A stretch of 64,000 nucleotides of DNA from Burkholderiales bacterium (GTDB lineage: Bacteria; Pseudomonadota; Gammaproteobacteria; Burkholderiales; Casimicrobiaceae), in the NCBI GenBank assembly GCA_015075645.1, contig JABTUF010000002.1, positions 496,001 to 560,000 on the forward strand, given 5' to 3'. Shown here piece after piece: positions 62,237 through 64,000 of the stretch. The translations under genes and the position numbers were made by a program. Every line of letters starts with the position of its first letter. Position 1 is the stretch's first letter. The notes under the pieces are model-generated. The model was not told where the DNA came from, made no database searches, and was given only the letters and a program-made list of their open reading frames with translations.

Positions 62237-62788
62237 ATGACCGCGTCGCGCGACTTCGACCCGGCGGGCTGGCTCGCCGGTGCCCGCCGCGTTCCGTCGC
62301 CCAACGCCGACGAACGGCCTCCCGGCACCGAGGTCACGCTCGTGGTGATCCACGGCATCTCGCTTCCGCCCGGGGCGTTCGGGGGTGACGCCATCGATCG
62401 CCTCTTCACCAACCGCCTCGATCCCGCCCTCCATCCGGCCTTCGCCGCGGTCGCCTCGCTGAGGGTCTCGGCGCACTTCCTGATCCGCCGCGACGGTGCG
62501 CTCGTCCAGTTCGTGCCCTGCGCGATGCGGGCGTGGCATGCAGGCGTGTCGCGCTGGCGCGACCGGGAGCGCTGCAACGACTTCTCGATCGGCATCGAAC
62601 TCGAGGGCACCGACGAGCGGCCCTACACCGCCCGGCAGTACCTGCGGCTCGCGGCCCTCGTCCGCCGCATCCGACGGCGCTGGCCGGCGGTCGAACTCGC
62701 CGGCCACAGCGACATCGCCCCGGGCCGCAAGACCGATCCCGGCCCGGCGTTCGACTGGGCCCGGCTCCGGACCCTCCTCGCCGCCTGA
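62237..62788 (+). CDS. ampD: 1,6-anhydro-N-acetylmuramyl-L-alanine amidase
   Basis: A 183-residue cytoplasmic zinc amidase that trims anhydromuropeptides during peptidoglycan recycling. The zinc His is in VVIHGISLP, with further ligands His and Asp in AGHSDIAPGRKTDPGPAFDW. FSIGIELEGTDERPYTARQY is family-typical. The length equals that of E. coli AmpD (183 aa). It is often linked to beta-lactamase regulation, but no ampC or ampR is present here. The ATG lies 72 bases from the divergent small gene. Confidence 0.92.
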   Translation: MTASRDFDPAGWLAGARRVPSPNADERPPGTEVTLVVIHGISLPPGAFGGDAIDRLFTNRLDPALHPAFAAVASLRVSAHFLIRRDGALVQFVPCAMRAWHAGVSRWRDRERCNDFSIGIELEGTDERPYTARQYLRLAALVRRIRRRWPAVELAGHSDIAPGRKTDPGPAFDWARLRTLLAA

Positions 62789-62829
62789 CCCGGCCATGCG
62801 GGGCACGCCTGTGCCGTCCGTCGACCCGT

Positions 62830-62835
62830 TATAAT
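62830..62835 (+). promoter_or_regulatory. Perfect -10 (TATAAT) of yciB
   Basis: TATAAT 43 bases before the yciB ATG, in the gap after ampD. No obvious -35. Confidence 0.45.
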
Positions 62836-62877
62836 GCTCGATTCCCCGGACGCGCCCCGGCGGCGCGCCCGGACCCC

Positions 62878-63429
62878 ATGCAGCTCCTCGCCGACTACTT
62901 CCCGCTGATCCTGTTCTTCGTCGCGTACAAGGCGCAGGGCATCTACGCGGCCACGGCCGTGGCGATCGTCGCGTCCATCGGGCAGATCGCGTATTTCGCC
63001 TGGAAGCGGCGCATCTCCGCGGTGCACTGGCTCTCGTTCGCGATCATCGTCGTGTTCGGCGGCGCGACGCTCCTGCTGCAGGACGAGACTTTCATCAAGT
63101 GGAAGCCCACGGTGCTCTACGCGCTCTTCGGCCTGGTGCTCGCGGTGGGCAAGCTCGCGTTCCGGCGCGACCTGATCGCGGGCCTGCTCAAGGACGTGTC
63201 GCTGCCCGCGTCCGTCTGGTCGGCGGTGACCTGGTCCTGGGTCGGGTTCTTCGCGGCAATGGCGTTCGCCAACTGGTACGTCGCGTTCCATTTCCCGACC
63301 GACACCTGGGTCAATTTCAAGGTCTGGGGCGGCATCGGACTGGTCCTCGCGTTCGCGATCGCCCAGGGCCTCTGGCTCGCCCGGCACATGCAGGAAGTCC
63401 CCGCGCGCGAGGAGGCGCCGCATCGATGA
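62878..63429 (+). CDS. yciB: Inner membrane septation protein A / YciB
   Basis: A 183-residue inner-membrane protein with five or so spans. It starts with the characteristic MQLLADYFPLILFFVAYK and has WKPTVLYALFGLVLAVGK, WSWVGFFAAMAFANWYVAF and WVNFKVWGGIGLVLAFAIAQ. In E. coli YciB contributes to envelope integrity and interacts with division and elongation proteins. It overlaps the BolA-like gene (ATGA), as in many Proteobacteria where yciB, bolA and a ppiC-type gene are linked. Confidence 0.93.
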   Translation: MQLLADYFPLILFFVAYKAQGIYAATAVAIVASIGQIAYFAWKRRISAVHWLSFAIIVVFGGATLLLQDETFIKWKPTVLYALFGLVLAVGKLAFRRDLIAGLLKDVSLPASVWSAVTWSWVGFFAAMAFANWYVAFHFPTDTWVNFKVWGGIGLVLAFAIAQGLWLARHMQEVPAREEAPHR

Positions 63430-63725
63430 CCGCGCCGGACATCGCGCGCGCGATCGCCGAGCGGCTCGAACCGCTCGCCCCGGTGCATGTCGCGCTCGAC
63501 GACCAGAGCGCCGCCCATGCGGGCCATGCCGGGGCGGCCGGCGGCGGCGGGCACTTTTCGCTGCTGGTCGTGTCAGAGGCGTTCACCGGGGCGGGGAGCC
63601 TCGCCCGGCACCGCCGCGTGATGGACCGGCTCTCCGACCTCTTTCCCCATCCGGTGCATGCGCTCTCGATCCGCGCCTGCACCCCCGACGAATACTTCAC
63701 GTCCCACGAAAGGACCGTTCGATGA
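63426..63725 (+). CDS. BolA family protein
   Basis: A 99-residue BolA/IbaG-type protein. It has the class II KH-like fold, with the helix ARAIAERLEPLAPVHVALDD, the loop with His residues (AAHAGHAGAAGGGGHFSLLVVS), and the conserved RHRRVMDRLSDLFPHPVHALSI. BolA proteins work with monothiol glutaredoxins in iron-sulfur trafficking and can affect transcription. Both ends overlap neighbours in ATGA, coupling it to yciB and the isomerase gene. Confidence 0.9.
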   Translation: MTAPDIARAIAERLEPLAPVHVALDDQSAAHAGHAGAAGGGGHFSLLVVSEAFTGAGSLARHRRVMDRLSDLFPHPVHALSIRACTPDEYFTSHERTVR

Positions 63726-64000
63726 CCCGTACCACGATCGCGCTCGCCGTCATGGCCGCGCTCGCCCTGCCTGCCGCCCACGCCCAGGCGCCCGCCGCGC
63801 CGAAGGCCGCCGCGGCGAAGGCCGCCGACTCCGGCAAGGCGCTCTACCCGCAGTCGACCTTCGATGCGGTGCTGAAGGACCGCGTGGCCCAGGGCCAGCC
63901 GGACTCGCCGGAACTCCGCGCGCTGATCCGCGAGGAACTCAACACGCGCGAACTCCTCGCCCGCGAAGCCCGCAAGAAGGGCCTCGACAAGTCCGCCGAA
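63722..64000 (+). CDS. Peptidyl-prolyl isomerase-type exported protein (partial at right edge)
   Basis: The first 93 residues only. A signal peptide (MTRTTIALAVMAALALPAAHA) is followed by an Ala/Lys-rich stretch, then FDAVLKDRVAQGQPDSPELRALIREELNTRELLAREARKKG, typical of the N-terminal chaperone region of PpiC/parvulin-type isomerases. The parvulin catalytic domain would lie beyond the window. Its coupling to bolA is usual in betaproteobacteria. The isomerase identity is therefore inferred from the start and the context. Confidence 0.75.
   Translation, partial: MTRTTIALAVMAALALPAAHAQAPAAPKAAAAKAADSGKALYPQSTFDAVLKDRVAQGQPDSPELRALIREELNTRELLAREARKKGLDKSAE

Overview
The window is GC-rich (roughly 70%), densely packed chromosomal DNA with no insertion sequence, phage gene, integrase or CRISPR array. 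Several features point to a betaproteobacterium close to Burkholderiales: a PhaM-type granule protein, a PP0621-type small protein, a CobD/CbiB-like protein next to rsgA, a PilSR pair, an ETF/ETF-QO fatty-acid oxidation system and a fused TRAP permease. This assignment is inferred from gene content. No rRNA or marker gene was available to confirm it.

Layout. 1-11.9 kb is mostly housekeeping: a DksA/TraR zinc protein, an S9 peptidase, an aldo/keto reductase, an RlmI-like methyltransferase, PsiF with a clear terminator, DAHP synthase, a CYTH-CHAD protein, a YheT-like hydrolase, phosphomannomutase and threonine ammonia-lyase. 12-15.1 kb is a TRAP-TAXI uptake operon. 15.3-19.5 kb holds Nudix-orn and, divergent from it, a coupled run M48 protease / small cytochrome c / pterin dehydratase / rsgA. 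19.5-35.5 kb is carbon metabolism: thioesterase and acetoacetyl-CoA synthetase, ETF-QO, a ROK kinase, an ABC importer with two tandem binding proteins, and an etfB-etfA-acyl-CoA dehydrogenase operon.

36.7-40 kb carries a convergent rpfC/rpfF pair: an RpfC-type hybrid sensor kinase and an RpfF-type crotonase. Together they are the sensor and synthase of diffusible signal factor (DSF, cis-2-unsaturated fatty acid) quorum sensing. 40.4-43.3 kb holds two aminoacyl-tRNA-protein transferases (bpt, aat), tag, a DUF599 membrane protein and tRNA-Arg(CCU).

The most unusual region is 43.4-54.1 kb, an 11-gene operon on the minus strand in which most genes overlap by ATGA. It encodes a nearly self-contained type II fatty-acid-like assembly line: ketosynthase, a second ketosynthase with Ser in place of the catalytic Cys, a double-hotdog dehydratase, an elongated acyl carrier protein, a FabG-type ketoreductase and a FabL-type enoyl reductase. 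It ends in a fusion of a phosphopantetheinyl transferase with an LpxL-like acyltransferase. Upstream in the same operon are two paralogous secreted alpha/beta hydrolases (one a lipoprotein), a condensation/WS-DGAT-like acyltransferase with an altered motif, and an isoprenylcysteine-methyltransferase-like membrane protein. The set suggests synthesis and transfer of a dedicated saturated acyl group to an envelope lipid, with extracytoplasmic processing. The product is unknown.

54.2-64 kb returns to standard genes: M61 protease, YbhB-like protein, PhaM-like protein, a glycolate-oxidase-type flavoenzyme, PP0621-type protein, PilS/PilR, AmpD, YciB, a BolA-like protein and the start of a peptidyl-prolyl isomerase cut by the window edge. 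Start codons were chosen by family alignment, overlaps and Shine-Dalgarno sequences. Stops are more certain than starts.
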